DNA of 64,000 bases from Proteobacteria bacterium ST_bin12 (GTDB lineage: Bacteria > Pseudomonadota > Gammaproteobacteria > Burkholderiales > Methylophilaceae), in contig MSXP01000005.1 in NCBI GenBank assembly GCA_002083635.1, positions 266,016 through 330,015 on the forward strand, written 5' to 3'. Shown here in pieces: positions 15,947 through 24,011 of this stretch. A program made the translations under genes and the position numbers. Positions within the stretch are counted from its first letter, which is position 1; each line of letters begins with the position of its first letter. Under the pieces are notes generated by a model. The model made no database searches. It saw only the letters and a list, made by a program, of their open reading frames with translations, and had not been told where the DNA came from.

Positions 15947-15976
15947 TAACCATGTGTAATGTTGTTGTTATGGTTA
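15947..15976. promoter_or_regulatory. Candidate operator between methyltransferase and endonuclease genes
   Basis: TAACCAT (15947-15953) and ATGGTTA (15970-15976) form an inverted repeat with 16 bases between the arms, so the half-sites lie about two helical turns apart. It lies 5 bp before the methyltransferase ATG in the 107-bp divergent region. The HTH domain of the methyltransferase is the obvious candidate ligand; this is inferred. Confidence 0.45.
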
Positions 15977-16049
15977 TTTTATATTAAATCAAGTGAGCTG
16001 AGTGGGTAAACATTGTGACAAAATGCTCTTTTGCTTGGAATAATTCAAA

Positions 16050-16772
16050 ATGACACTAGAAGAAAGAAAACAAATTCTTGAATTAGTTAAAAACTGGTTT
16101 CGCACCGTAATTTTGCCAAATCATATTAAAAACACTGTGAAATTAACTGACCCAGATATTTTTGATATAAATCCATTTTTAGCACCCTACCTTGCTGGTT
16201 ATTTAACTGGCGAACTAACACCTGATTCAGTTGCTAAAGCACTGCTATACCCTAGAGTATTAGGCACATCAATAACCACTTCTTTTGGACAAAACATGCA
16301 GAAATTTATTTCTGATGTTTTAAAAGATAGCTTTGGCTCTATGGTGGCAGGTATAGATATTGAATTTATTGATGCAATTGATGGTAGAAAGAAATACTGT
16401 CAAGCTAAGCTAGGTCCAAACACAATCAATAAAGATGATATTGAAACAATTCACAATCACTTTAAAGCAGCTAGGAATTTAGGAAGAACTAATAATATTG
16501 CTGTGCAACATGGTGATTTAGTTGTTGGTATTTTATATGGCGAACCAGGTCAAGAAAGTAATCACTACCAAAAACTTAGAGATAATCATGGCTACCCTTT
16601 GTATATTGGTCAAGAATTTTGGCACAGATTAACTGGTGACCCTGATTTTTATCAAGAGTTAAGAGTTGCAATTGCAGAAGTTGCTGTTGAAGCTAAAGGT
16701 TCTGAAATCATTAAAAGTGTAGCTGATACTTTAGCGAAAACAGACACAATCAAAAAATTAGCAGGTAAATAA
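16050..16772 (+). CDS. Type II restriction endonuclease, PD-(D/E)xK type
   Basis: The 240-residue protein is divergent from the C5 methyltransferase gene, the standard place for its partner endonuclease. A PD-(D/E)xK-like active site is visible: GIDIEFIDAIDGRKKYCQAK, with D103 and a Q118-A-K120 element (Gln in the usual Glu position). The conserved-looking blocks LLYPRVLGTSITTSFGQNMQ and AKLGPNTINKDD remind me of type II families annotated as TdeIII or PmeII, but I cannot confirm which. It cuts unmodified DNA, helps stabilise the element in its host and excludes invaders. A 70-aa gene follows after 12 bp. Confidence 0.8.
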   Translation: MTLEERKQILELVKNWFRTVILPNHIKNTVKLTDPDIFDINPFLAPYLAGYLTGELTPDSVAKALLYPRVLGTSITTSFGQNMQKFISDVLKDSFGSMVAGIDIEFIDAIDGRKKYCQAKLGPNTINKDDIETIHNHFKAARNLGRTNNIAVQHGDLVVGILYGEPGQESNHYQKLRDNHGYPLYIGQEFWHRLTGDPDFYQELRVAIAEVAVEAKGSEIIKSVADTLAKTDTIKKLAGK

Positions 16773-16784
16773 AGGTAATTTAAT

Positions 16785-16997
16785 ATGGCAGATAATGAAG
16801 CTCTAATGGAAGTTTTGTCACAACTATATAAAGTTTTAAGTAAAGAACAACAAGATAGTTTTAAGAGAAATGTAGAAAAAAGAATTAAAGAGGATAAAGA
16901 TGATAAACATCAAAATATAAAACTAAAAATGGATGTTCATAGCATAGCTCAAAAAATATCAGGTGTTAATTTACGAATCAATTGGGATGATAACTGA
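16785..16997 (+). CDS. Hypothetical protein downstream of the endonuclease (70 aa)
   Basis: A 70-residue protein, highly charged and helical in its first two thirds (VLSKEQQDSFKRNVEKRIKE), with a hydrophobic-polar tail ending in NLRINWDDN. I do not recognise it. It starts 12 bp after the endonuclease stop, with AAAGG about 10 bases before the ATG, so the two are probably one operon. Its last 20 bases overlap the end of the convergent 62-aa gene. A role linked to restriction-modification, such as a controller or accessory protein, is only a guess from position. Confidence 0.55.
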   Translation: MADNEALMEVLSQLYKVLSKEQQDSFKRNVEKRIKEDKDDKHQNIKLKMDVHSIAQKISGVNLRINWDDN

Positions 16998-17166
16998 GAA
17001 TTATTTTTTCTACTTCCTCTAGTTTCTGCTTAATCTCCAGTAATAAAAGTGATGAAAGTCGTTTACTTTGGTAACCGTCTAACCAATTAGCTGAAGCATG
17101 CAGTGAGTGAAGAACTGAAAGTTCTGATTCTATGATTTTAAGTTGATCTATTTTTTGAATGCTCAT
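16978..17166 (-). CDS. Hypothetical small helical protein (62 aa)
   Basis: A 62-residue, Leu- and Glu-rich protein that looks like a helical hairpin (IDQLKIIESELSVLHSLHAS and LSSLLLLEIKQKLEEVEKII). AAAGGA lies 5 bases before its ATG at 17166, which supports real translation. It is the last gene of the element before attR and runs against the 70-aa gene with a 20-bp overlap of their ends. I do not recognise it; an excisionase role is conceivable from position, but the sequence does not look basic or DNA-binding. Confidence 0.5.
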   Translation of the reverse strand: MSIQKIDQLKIIESELSVLHSLHASANWLDGYQSKRLSSLLLLEIKQKLEEVEKIILSYHPN

Positions 17167-17261
17167 ATTAGTCCTTTTCTTTTAAGTTATTAAAAAGAAA
17201 ATTATTGTCAAGATTCAATTGATGATTATCAATTTTCAGTTATAATTCGCCCCGCATTAAG

Positions 17262-17361
17262 TGGTAGCAATTGTGGTATCGAATTTTTGATACCAATTTT
17301 TCAACAATTTTTACCAGTTTCTTGATATAGCTAGATTGTAGAGTGGTATTAGGTGGTAGCA
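17262..17361. promoter_or_regulatory. Right-end repeats: inverted repeat and TGGTAGCA motifs
   Basis: The last 110 bp before attR contain TGGTATC-N8-GATACCA (17274-17295), TGGTAGCAA at 17262-17270, TGGTATT at about 17344 and TGGTAGCA at 17354-17361. The TGGTAGCA motif also occurs twice near the left end (5996-6016). The pattern fits integrase or excisionase binding sites flanking the attachment core. Confidence 0.4.
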
Positions 17362-17368
17362 GAGATAG

Positions 17369-17385
17369 TCCCTCGCTCTCCGCCA
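17369..17385 (+). repeat. Right attachment site (attR core), 17 bp
   Basis: An exact copy of the 17-bp tRNA-Ser 3' end found at 5925-5941. It is not part of any tRNA here; the upstream bases do not fold into a tRNA. It marks the right boundary of the element, and the host sequence resumes with GTTATATC. Confidence 0.92.
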
Positions 17386-17452
17386 GTTATATCATTAAGA
17401 ATGGTGTTTAGTTCTTTTAGAAACAAGCGGTTTAGACTATAATTACGCGCAT

Positions 17453-17529
17453 GCGCCCGTAGCTCAGCTGGATAGAGTACTTGGCTACGAACCAAGGGGT
17501 CAGGAGTTCGAATCTCTTCGGGCGCACCA
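17453..17529 (+). tRNA. tRNA-Arg(ACG)
   Basis: The acceptor GCGCCCG (17453-17459) pairs with CGGGCGC (17519-17525). The anticodon stem CTTGG/CCAAG flanks CTACGAA, giving anticodon ACG, which is edited to ICG and reads CGN arginine codons. T-arm and encoded CCA (17527-17529) are intact. A TATAAT box at 17438-17443 lies just upstream. Confidence 0.97.
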
Positions 17530-17538
17530 TATAAATCA

Positions 17539-17570
17539 AAGGCTTACAGTTTAACGACTGTAAGCCTTTT
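17539..17570 (+). terminator. Intrinsic terminator after tRNA-Arg
   Basis: AAGGCTTACAGT (17539-17550) and ACTGTAAGCCTT (17557-17568) form a perfect 12-bp stem with a 6-base loop, followed by Ts. It lies 9 bp after the tRNA. Confidence 0.9.
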
Positions 17571-17686
17571 GTATTTGTACTACTTTTTCAAGTAGCTCTA
17601 AAGTTAATGCTAAATATCTGCAATTCCAAATTGCTTATTACTCTTATATTCAATACTATCATTATCAAATTACTTGGATAATTCAG

Positions 17687-19165
17687 ATGGTAAAAGTTAA
17701 AAAATCAGATGCTCAATATGGCTTTAATTTTGATAATAGCTATTTAAAATTACCACCTATTTTCCATCAAAAACAACAACCTACAACGGTAAGCAACCCC
17801 AATATTGTACTTTTTAACGATGTATTTGCAGCGGCGCTTGGTTTGAATACGGAAATTGATAGAAAGCAGAGTAGCCAATTTTTCGCAGGCAATTTACTTT
17901 TGAGTGGCAGCGAACCTATTGCACAGGCGTATGCTGGTCATCAATTTGGTCATTTCAATATTCTGGGTGATGGGCGTGCCATATTATTAGGTGAGCACAT
18001 CACGCCCGACAAGCAGCGTGTTGATATTCAATTGAAAGGTGCTGGCAGAACGCCTTATTCAAGGTCAGGCGATGGACGTGCGGCGCTGGGTCCGATGTTG
18101 CGCGAATTTATAATGAGTGAAGCAATGCATGCGCTGGGCATTGCCACCACTCGAAGCCTGGCAGTAGTAACGACTGGTGAATCGGTTTACCGCGAAACCG
18201 CATACCCAGGTGCTGTGCTTACGCGCGTAGCTGCCAGCCATGTTCGCGTGGGCACGTTTCAGTTTGCTGCTGCGACTCAAAATCAGCAACAACTGCAGGC
18301 ACTGACTGACTACACTATTCAAAGACATTTTCCAGAAGTTGTCGATACAGACAACCCACCACTTGAGTTGTTAAAGCGCGTGATTGGTTTGCAAGCAGTG
18401 TTGATTGCCAAATGGATGCATGTGGGTTTTATTCATGGGGTGATGAACACTGACAATATGAGCATCTGCGGTGAAACCATCGATTATGGCCCCTGCGCGT
18501 TTATGAACAGTTATCATCCTGAAACGGTATTTAGCTCTATTGACACCAACGGCCGCTACGCCTTCGGCAATCAGCCTAATATTGCACACTGGAATCTCAT
18601 CAGGCTCGCTGAAAGCTTATTGCCGCTGATTCATGCATCTGAGGACCAGTCGATAGCACTGGTGACGGAGTGCTTGCAAGAATTCCCGAATCAATTTTTT
18701 GCATACTGGCTAGCAGGTATGCGAAAAAAACTAGGAATTTTCAACCAGGAAGAAGAAGATATTAAGCTTGTAGAAGATTTTTTGATGCTTATGCAAAAAA
18801 ATAAATCTGACTTCACCAATACGTTCAGGGCTTTGCCAGAAGAGAGTATTGAGAGCACAGCGCCATTTCAAGATGCTGGGTTTAAAAACTGGCTAACATT
18901 GTGGAAAGCCCGGTTATCAAGGCAAAACGAAACGTTTGCTGACAGCGTTGTACTGATGCAGTCAGTTAATCCAGTGGTGATTCCCAGAAACCATCTGGTT
19001 GAAGAAGCGCTTGATGCTGCGGTGAGTAACAATGATATGACCCCGCTCAATGACCTTTTATCAGTTTTGTCGAATCCGTATGCGGATTTAGACTACACCT
19101 CCAAGTACACGCTGGCACCTGCGTTTTTATTTGATGAACAATATAAAACTTTTTGCGGTACTTAA
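17687..19165 (+). CDS. selO: Protein adenylyltransferase SelO (YdiU family)
   Basis: SelO is a pseudokinase-fold enzyme that transfers AMP from ATP to Ser, Thr or Tyr of target proteins, linked to redox stress. The 492-residue length fits bacterial members. The family blocks are clear: AYAGHQFGHFNILGDGRAIL, the LKGAGRTPYSRSGDGRAALG block, REFIMSEAMHALGIATTRSL, HGVMNTDNMSI and the DYGPCAFMN metal-binding segment. It ends in YKTFCGT, with a cysteine near the position that is selenocysteine in eukaryotic homologues. The ribosome-binding site is weak, but the N-terminus fits the family. It stands alone between tRNA-Arg and a lipoprotein gene. Confidence 0.96.
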   Translation: MVKVKKSDAQYGFNFDNSYLKLPPIFHQKQQPTTVSNPNIVLFNDVFAAALGLNTEIDRKQSSQFFAGNLLLSGSEPIAQAYAGHQFGHFNILGDGRAILLGEHITPDKQRVDIQLKGAGRTPYSRSGDGRAALGPMLREFIMSEAMHALGIATTRSLAVVTTGESVYRETAYPGAVLTRVAASHVRVGTFQFAAATQNQQQLQALTDYTIQRHFPEVVDTDNPPLELLKRVIGLQAVLIAKWMHVGFIHGVMNTDNMSICGETIDYGPCAFMNSYHPETVFSSIDTNGRYAFGNQPNIAHWNLIRLAESLLPLIHASEDQSIALVTECLQEFPNQFFAYWLAGMRKKLGIFNQEEEDIKLVEDFLMLMQKNKSDFTNTFRALPEESIESTAPFQDAGFKNWLTLWKARLSRQNETFADSVVLMQSVNPVVIPRNHLVEEALDAAVSNNDMTPLNDLLSVLSNPYADLDYTSKYTLAPAFLFDEQYKTFCGT

Positions 19166-19247
19166 TCGTTCAAAAGTAGGTTTCTGATTTTTCAGGCAAT
19201 TAATAGGGTTAAGTCAAACTATTTACAATGCTGTTGGTCATCCGTAC

Positions 19248-20111
19248 ATGCGTTTAATTCAATGTTCTTTCATGCTGCTCTTAACGGGTTTAATGAGTAG
19301 TTGTGGATTTGTTCAAACTGCCTACAATAAAGCGCCACAAGCGCTCAGCTGGTGGTTAGATGATTACTTCAATTTTACCCAATCACAACAATCTGCTTTA
19401 AACCCTGCGCTAAATCGGCTTCATGTTTGGCACCGCCAGCATCAATTACCGCTCTATATCAATACTCTTAAGGATTTGCAAAGTAACGTTTCTAAAGCAC
19501 GAATAAGCACTGGAGAGGTGTGTGAAATAACAGACAATGTTAAGTCGCTATTTGGCGAGCTCCAATTAGCGTCTATACCCATTATCGTGGATATCGCCCC
19601 ATTATTAAGCGATAAACAATTACAATATTTCCAAACAAAGCTGGATAAACGCGCGCAAAAATGGAAATCGGAGTGGTGGCAAGAAGCACCTGACGCGCAA
19701 ATAGAGGTGCGATTAGAGAAAATTGAAAGCTTTTCTGAAAAACTCTATGGTGACTTATCTGAATCACAACAGACACTATTAAAACAAAGCCTCACAAAAG
19801 CGCCCATTAATCCCGCGCTTAGTTATGCCGAAATTCTTAGGCGCAATACAGATGCATATGACATTATTTATGCATTAAACAAACAGCCAATCAGCACAGA
19901 AAACAAAGCAAACCTAGTTAAAGCAGGTTTTGACCGATTGAAAAAAAGCCCAAACCCAGAGTATCAAGCCTATGCAAATCAAATTAATCAGCGCACCTGC
20001 GAGATTATTGCCGACTTACATAACAGCACCAACGCCAAACAAAAACAACATGCCAACGACTGGCTTGAAGGCTACATCAAAGATTTTACTCACTTATCTA
20101 CTGTTAAGTAA
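19248..20111 (+). CDS. Lipoprotein of the DUF6279 type
   Basis: A 287-residue protein with a lipoprotein signal peptide: hydrophobic stretch FMLLLTGLMSS and lipobox LMSSC, with the acylated Cys at residue 19. The mature part is alpha-helical (LSWWLDDYFNFTQSQQSALN near the N-terminus) and resembles proteins annotated DUF6279, found as single lipoproteins in many Proteobacteria. The function is unknown. It probably sits on the periplasmic face of the envelope. It follows selO by 82 bp and may be transcribed separately. Confidence 0.8.
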   Translation: MRLIQCSFMLLLTGLMSSCGFVQTAYNKAPQALSWWLDDYFNFTQSQQSALNPALNRLHVWHRQHQLPLYINTLKDLQSNVSKARISTGEVCEITDNVKSLFGELQLASIPIIVDIAPLLSDKQLQYFQTKLDKRAQKWKSEWWQEAPDAQIEVRLEKIESFSEKLYGDLSESQQTLLKQSLTKAPINPALSYAEILRRNTDAYDIIYALNKQPISTENKANLVKAGFDRLKKSPNPEYQAYANQINQRTCEIIADLHNSTNAKQKQHANDWLEGYIKDFTHLSTVK

Positions 20112-20302
20112 CCCGCTTAATATCAAAGCAAATCTGTTCTAGCTTGCCGCATTTTAATAAATATTTTGAGTCATCCTATCCCACTATTTTTTATATTCTA
20201 TTTAGTTATAACAATATAAAAACAAATTCTTTTTAATTCTTTAAAACTCAATTTATAGTGAGCGCATTCGTATTTAAACAGCGCCGCATTAAAGACTTAA
20301 TA

Positions 20303-20503
20303 ATGACTTTATTACAGACCAATCAAGTAACATCACAGAGCAACCAACAGGTTTTGGATGCTATTTCGCGCGCTGTGCAAGAGTTAAAAAATGGCTCGGG
20401 GTTTGGATCGATTGAGATTGTGATTCACGAGGGCCGTGTGACGCAAATTGAAAAGCGCGAAAAATTGCGCTTACAGCAAACAACGACAAATCAACGCAAA
20501 TAA
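20303..20503 (+). CDS. YezD-like small protein (DUF2292)
   Basis: A 66-residue protein when started at the ATG at 20303 (MTLLQTNQ); the frame is open from a GTG at 20258, which would add 15 residues, but the conserved part lies later. The core QQVLDAISRAVQELKNGSGFGSIEIVIHEGRVTQIEKREK matches the YezD family, whose short helix-plus-beta-hairpin members often sit beside sulfur-assimilation genes. That agrees with the following porin and sulfate-binding protein genes. The role is unknown; a sulfur-starvation response protein is the likely class. Confidence 0.75.
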   Translation: MTLLQTNQVTSQSNQQVLDAISRAVQELKNGSGFGSIEIVIHEGRVTQIEKREKLRLQQTTTNQRK

Positions 20504-20634
20504 TACGTTATATCAAAAGCTACTGCACTGAAAATAGCCATTTTATGTCGGCTATATTGACAGTTCAGCGCTACTAAAATAAGCATTAAAACTGTTTGGA
20601 CGACCAATATACAGTTTTCTTTGAAGGAAAAAAG

Positions 20635-22353
20635 ATGCAACTAAAAACTAAATTAATCAAAAAAAGGTTGGTTCAAACACTAATTGCTAACGGCGTTTTG
20701 TTAACCAGCTCTACCGTACTTGCTTATGACGCTGTACATCCAGAGCTTGATAAAACACCTCCCGTAGAATTGACGCAACCACAGGTTACCGCTGAAGATG
20801 CTGAACAAGCAGAAAAAATTAAAGCGCGCTTAGCTGAAATTGAGGCAGAAGCTAAAGCTGCTGCAGTGGCTGCAAATATAGCAAAAAATGGTTACTACGT
20901 AGAGCGCAGAAGCTACGGCACAGGTCGCGAAACTGAGCCGCCGCGCTATGTAAAACAAGCCAATAAAACTTGGTTAAACGATATTGATGGTTTTGACGAC
21001 TTAAGTTGGTTAGATGTGGGCTTGGATTATCGTGCCCGCTTTGAATCACGTAATAATGACTTTAGACGCAATAGGCAAACAAATGATAATCCGATTTTAT
21101 TGCGCACACGCGGATTTGTAGCGATTAAAGATATTTTAGACCCGCTTCGCTTTACACTGGAAGTAGAAGATGCACGCCGCAACAACAGTCAATTTACTCG
21201 TGAATTTGACACACGGGACGTCAATTTAGTAGAGCCTATTCAAGCGTACCTAGAGCTGTATTTTAAGGAAACCCCTTTAGGAAAAGACGATTTGGGTAAT
21301 GACAGGCCTATTAGCATTAAAGCGGGTCGTCATGCGTTTGAATATTTGGACCGCCGCTTACTGGCAAGAAACGAATGGCGCAATACAACAAATAACTTTC
21401 AAGGTGTACGCGTTGCAATTGGCCAGCAAAAAAATGATTGGCAAGTCGATTTATTGGCTTTAAAACCAGTACAACGCTTCACTCAAAAACTGGATGAAGT
21501 CGATCATGCACAAGATCTTTTTGGTGTGATTGGTGATTGGCGTCGCTGGTCAGAAGTAGCTACTTTGCAACCATATTATTTATTACTGAAACAAGATGGC
21601 AGCAGAGTAGAGTTTGACGCTAACGGCGCAGATGCAAGACCTAATACCCGAATTGACCGAGAAATTCATACTGCAGGCTTACGTGCTTACGGCGTATTGG
21701 GTAAAAGTGGTTGGGATTATGACGTTAACTATGCCAAGCAATGGGGTAAACAAGACCAACGAAATGCAGCGGGGGTATTTCAAGCAGAGCTAGATCATGA
21801 TGCCTATGCTTACAACCTAGAAGCTGGATACACTTTTGTACACCCGTGGAAACCACGATTGAGTGCTAGCTATGGTTTCGCCAGTGGCGATGAAAGCCCT
21901 AATGCATCTGAAGGAAAAAATCAGCGCTTTGAACGACTATTCGGCTTCGCACGCCCTTGGTCTAACAACGATTACTTCCAAATGGAAAACATTAGTGCGC
22001 CAAAAGTACGTGTTGAATTTGAGCCAAAATTAAGCTTTTTAGAAGGTTTAAAAATTGACGCTGGATATAGCTGGTATCGCCTAGACAGCGCAACCGACCG
22101 TTGGAATGGTGCAGGTTTACGTGACAATACAGGTAATAGTGGCAAAGATGTGGGTGAGGAAGTAGACGTTCGCGTACGCTTTCCCATCAACAAATATTCA
22201 TCCGTTAACTTAGGTTATGCCTATTTCTGGGCGGGTGATTTCACCAAAAATACCACGCGTAATGCAACGCCTGGAGGTTTAACTACTGGCGATCCTGATC
22301 GTCGCGATGACTCTCAGTTTATCTATGCAGAATTCACTGTGAGCGCGTTTTAA
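20635..22353 (+). CDS. Outer-membrane porin, alginate-export-like
   Basis: The ATG at 20635 follows GAAGGA and starts a signal peptide (KKRLVQTLIANGVLLTSSTVLA), giving 572 residues. A helical Ala/Glu-rich linker (about 42-90) is followed by a beta-barrel with alternating aromatic strands and a final strand ending in Phe (YAEFTVSAF), the usual outer-membrane signature. The family is the alginate-export (AlgE-like) porins. Directly followed by a sulfate-binding protein (41 bp gap), it may let sulfate or organosulfur compounds into the periplasm. Substrate is inferred from context only. An upstream in-frame TTG at 20596 exists but lacks a ribosome-binding site. Confidence 0.85.
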   Translation: MQLKTKLIKKRLVQTLIANGVLLTSSTVLAYDAVHPELDKTPPVELTQPQVTAEDAEQAEKIKARLAEIEAEAKAAAVAANIAKNGYYVERRSYGTGRETEPPRYVKQANKTWLNDIDGFDDLSWLDVGLDYRARFESRNNDFRRNRQTNDNPILLRTRGFVAIKDILDPLRFTLEVEDARRNNSQFTREFDTRDVNLVEPIQAYLELYFKETPLGKDDLGNDRPISIKAGRHAFEYLDRRLLARNEWRNTTNNFQGVRVAIGQQKNDWQVDLLALKPVQRFTQKLDEVDHAQDLFGVIGDWRRWSEVATLQPYYLLLKQDGSRVEFDANGADARPNTRIDREIHTAGLRAYGVLGKSGWDYDVNYAKQWGKQDQRNAAGVFQAELDHDAYAYNLEAGYTFVHPWKPRLSASYGFASGDESPNASEGKNQRFERLFGFARPWSNNDYFQMENISAPKVRVEFEPKLSFLEGLKIDAGYSWYRLDSATDRWNGAGLRDNTGNSGKDVGEEVDVRVRFPINKYSSVNLGYAYFWAGDFTKNTTRNATPGGLTTGDPDRRDDSQFIYAEFTVSAF

Positions 22354-22394
22354 GCTGCTACAACGATTAAGTAATCAATATAAAAGGAATACAA

Positions 22395-23393
22395 ATGAAT
22401 AATATCACCCACATCATTGCCGCTTTAGCATTGGCTTTACCATTAACTGTAAGTGCAGCAGACATTACCTTGCTGAACGTTTCATACGATCCAACACGGG
22501 AGCTTTACCAAGATTTTAACGCCGCATTCAGCAAACACTGGCTGGAAAAAACAGGGGATAAAGTTACTGTTAAAACTTCACATGGTGGCTCTGGCAAACA
22601 AGCTCGTGCAATCATAGACGGCTTAGATGCAGACGTAGCGACATTAGCATTGGCTTATGATGTTGACCAATTAGCTGAAAAAGCTAAGTTAATTCCCAAA
22701 GATTGGCAAAAACGCCTGCCGCACAATAGCTCGCCCTACACATCAACCATTGTATTACTGGTGCGCAAAGGCAATCCTAAAAACATCAAGGATTGGGATG
22801 ATTTAGTCAAACCCGGCGTTTCTGTGATTACGCCAAACCCAAAAACTTCTGGCGGCGCACGTTGGAATTACCTAGCCGCCTGGGCATTTGCACAGAAAAA
22901 ATACGGCAACGATGAAGCAAAAACCAAAGAATTTGTCGGCAAATTACTGAAAAACGTACCAGTGCTTGATACCGGCGCGCGTGGATCGACCACAACTTTT
23001 GTGGAGCGCGGTATTGGCGACGTATTGCTTGCTTGGGAAAACGAAGCGTTTTTAGCGCAAAAAGAATTAGGTGTTGGCAAATTTGAAATCGTCGTGCCAT
23101 CGATTTCTATTCTGGCTGAACCACCAGTCACGGTTGTGGATAAATTTGCTAAAAAGCATGGCACTGAAAAAGTGGCCAAAGCTTATTTAGATTATCTATA
23201 CACAGAAGAAGGCCAGGAAATCGCCGCTAAAAACTACTATCGCCCTACGTTGGAATCGGTTGCCAAAAAATATGAACAACAGTTTCCAAAAGTGAAACTG
23301 GTAACGATTGACGAAGAGTTTGGTGGCTGGGCAAAAGCGCAGAAAACGCATTTTTCTGATGGCGGTACGTTCGACAAAGTTTATCAAAAATAA
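22395..23393 (+). CDS. sbp: Sulfate ABC transporter substrate-binding protein
   Basis: A 332-residue periplasmic protein with a signal peptide (cleavage after VSAA near residue 22). It has the Sbp ligand loops: SHGGSGKQA, TLALAYD, PKTSGGARWNYLAAW and VLLAWENEA. These match the sulfate pocket of enterobacterial Sbp. It delivers sulfate (or thiosulfate) to the CysTWA permease encoded at 31-34 kb. It follows the porin by 41 bp with a GGA ribosome-binding site. A second Sbp of another subclass lies at 29082. Confidence 0.95.
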   Translation: MNNITHIIAALALALPLTVSAADITLLNVSYDPTRELYQDFNAAFSKHWLEKTGDKVTVKTSHGGSGKQARAIIDGLDADVATLALAYDVDQLAEKAKLIPKDWQKRLPHNSSPYTSTIVLLVRKGNPKNIKDWDDLVKPGVSVITPNPKTSGGARWNYLAAWAFAQKKYGNDEAKTKEFVGKLLKNVPVLDTGARGSTTTFVERGIGDVLLAWENEAFLAQKELGVGKFEIVVPSISILAEPPVTVVDKFAKKHGTEKVAKAYLDYLYTEEGQEIAAKNYYRPTLESVAKKYEQQFPKVKLVTIDEEFGGWAKAQKTHFSDGGTFDKVYQK

Positions 23394-23433
23394 ATTTTCA
23401 GGCGATAAAGTCTATCAAAAATAAGTATTTCAG
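23372..23433 (+). repeat. Imperfect tandem duplication at the end of sbp
   Basis: The 30-base segment that ends the sbp gene, including its stop (23372-23401), is followed at once by a near-identical copy (23403-23433). They differ at only a few positions. The second copy is untranslated. It looks like a local duplication slip with no evident function. Confidence 0.7.
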
Positions 23434-23511
23434 CTTAAGTGTTTGATTTTTAGCATCAATTATCTAAAAAATTCGGCACAAAAATAGTGTTAAGTACTCA
23501 GTTTATTAATG

Positions 23512-23540
23512 GGTAGAACCAGACAAAATCTGGTTCTACC
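23512..23540 (+). other. Strong hairpin in the leader of the DUF2325 gene
   Basis: GGTAGAACCAGA (23512-23523) and TCTGGTTCTACC (23529-23540) form a perfect 12-bp stem with loop CAAAA. No T run follows, so it is not a standard terminator. It lies 21 bp before the DUF2325 start and just upstream of its AGGAGG ribosome-binding site, where it could stabilise or define the 5' end of the mRNA, or mark an sbp mRNA 3' end after processing. Confidence 0.55.
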
Positions 23541-23561
23541 AACTTTCAGGAGGCTCTTATC

Positions 23562-23915
23562 ATGAGTTCAACAGACATTTCTAACTTAAAGCAATCTGCA
23601 CTAATCGTCGGCGGTGACCAAATCGATGGCATCAAGCAAGTGTTAGCAAATCACGGCATCACCGAAATCAATCACTGGTCTGGCCGTAAAGTTGGTGACA
23701 GCAATAAAGTGATTCCACAAGACACGAAGTTTATTGTGCTGATCACCAACTGGATCAGCCATTCCATCACGCACAAAGTCAAAAAGAATGCGATGAAGCG
23801 CGGCATCAAAGTGATTTACACGCCGAATGGCTCCGCTGCTTTGCATAATCGCTTGCTTACACTTAAATCTGGGGTGCTTGAATCCGGCGCGTTCGCCACC
23901 GCCAATTATCACTAG
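23562..23915 (+). CDS. DUF2325 domain protein
   Basis: A 117-residue protein with the DUF2325 pattern: N-terminal ALIVGGDQIDGIKQVLANHG resembling a Rossmann-like GG-D start, a central HWSGRKVGD segment, then FIVLITNWISHSITHKVKKNA and GIKVIYTPNGSAAL. The family function is not established; members are often near redox or metal genes. The ribosome-binding site is an excellent AGGAGG. The next gene downstream is a peroxiredoxin after 96 bp, so an oxidative or sulfur-stress setting is plausible. Confidence 0.82.
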   Translation: MSSTDISNLKQSALIVGGDQIDGIKQVLANHGITEINHWSGRKVGDSNKVIPQDTKFIVLITNWISHSITHKVKKNAMKRGIKVIYTPNGSAALHNRLLTLKSGVLESGAFATANYH

Positions 23916-24011
23916 TTAATAATTTATTAAAATAAACAAAATCCTATCTAGCATTTTGCCGAGCAGTATTTTTTAGCACTTTTATTTAGCATTACTTGGA
24001 GAATAAATTTA

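Larger units (their letters stand above)
5942..17368. mobile_element. Integrated mobilizable element in tRNA-Ser (11.4 kb)
   Basis: The element lies between perfect 17-bp direct repeats and is visibly richer in A and T than its surroundings. From left to right it carries a tyrosine integrase, an unknown gene, a MobF-type relaxase-helicase, an RHH-like accessory protein, an intergenic stretch rich in inverted repeats, an exported protein, a HEPN-motif protein, a primase-like Rep, a small RHH protein, and a cytosine methyltransferase with a restriction endonuclease. There is no type IV coupling protein and no mating-pair gene, so it should need a helper conjugation system. The Rep gene suggests an excised form that can replicate. 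I infer an integrative mobilizable element of plasmid ancestry; I do not recognise it as a named family. Confidence 0.9.

Noticed and set aside
5942..17368. Conjugative (self-transmissible) element with a type IV secretion system
   Set aside because: No VirB/Tra mating-pair, VirD4 or pilus gene is present between the attachment sites.
18065..18589. - strand frames of 72-87 codons inside selO
   Set aside because: Shadows of selO with rare residues and no start context.
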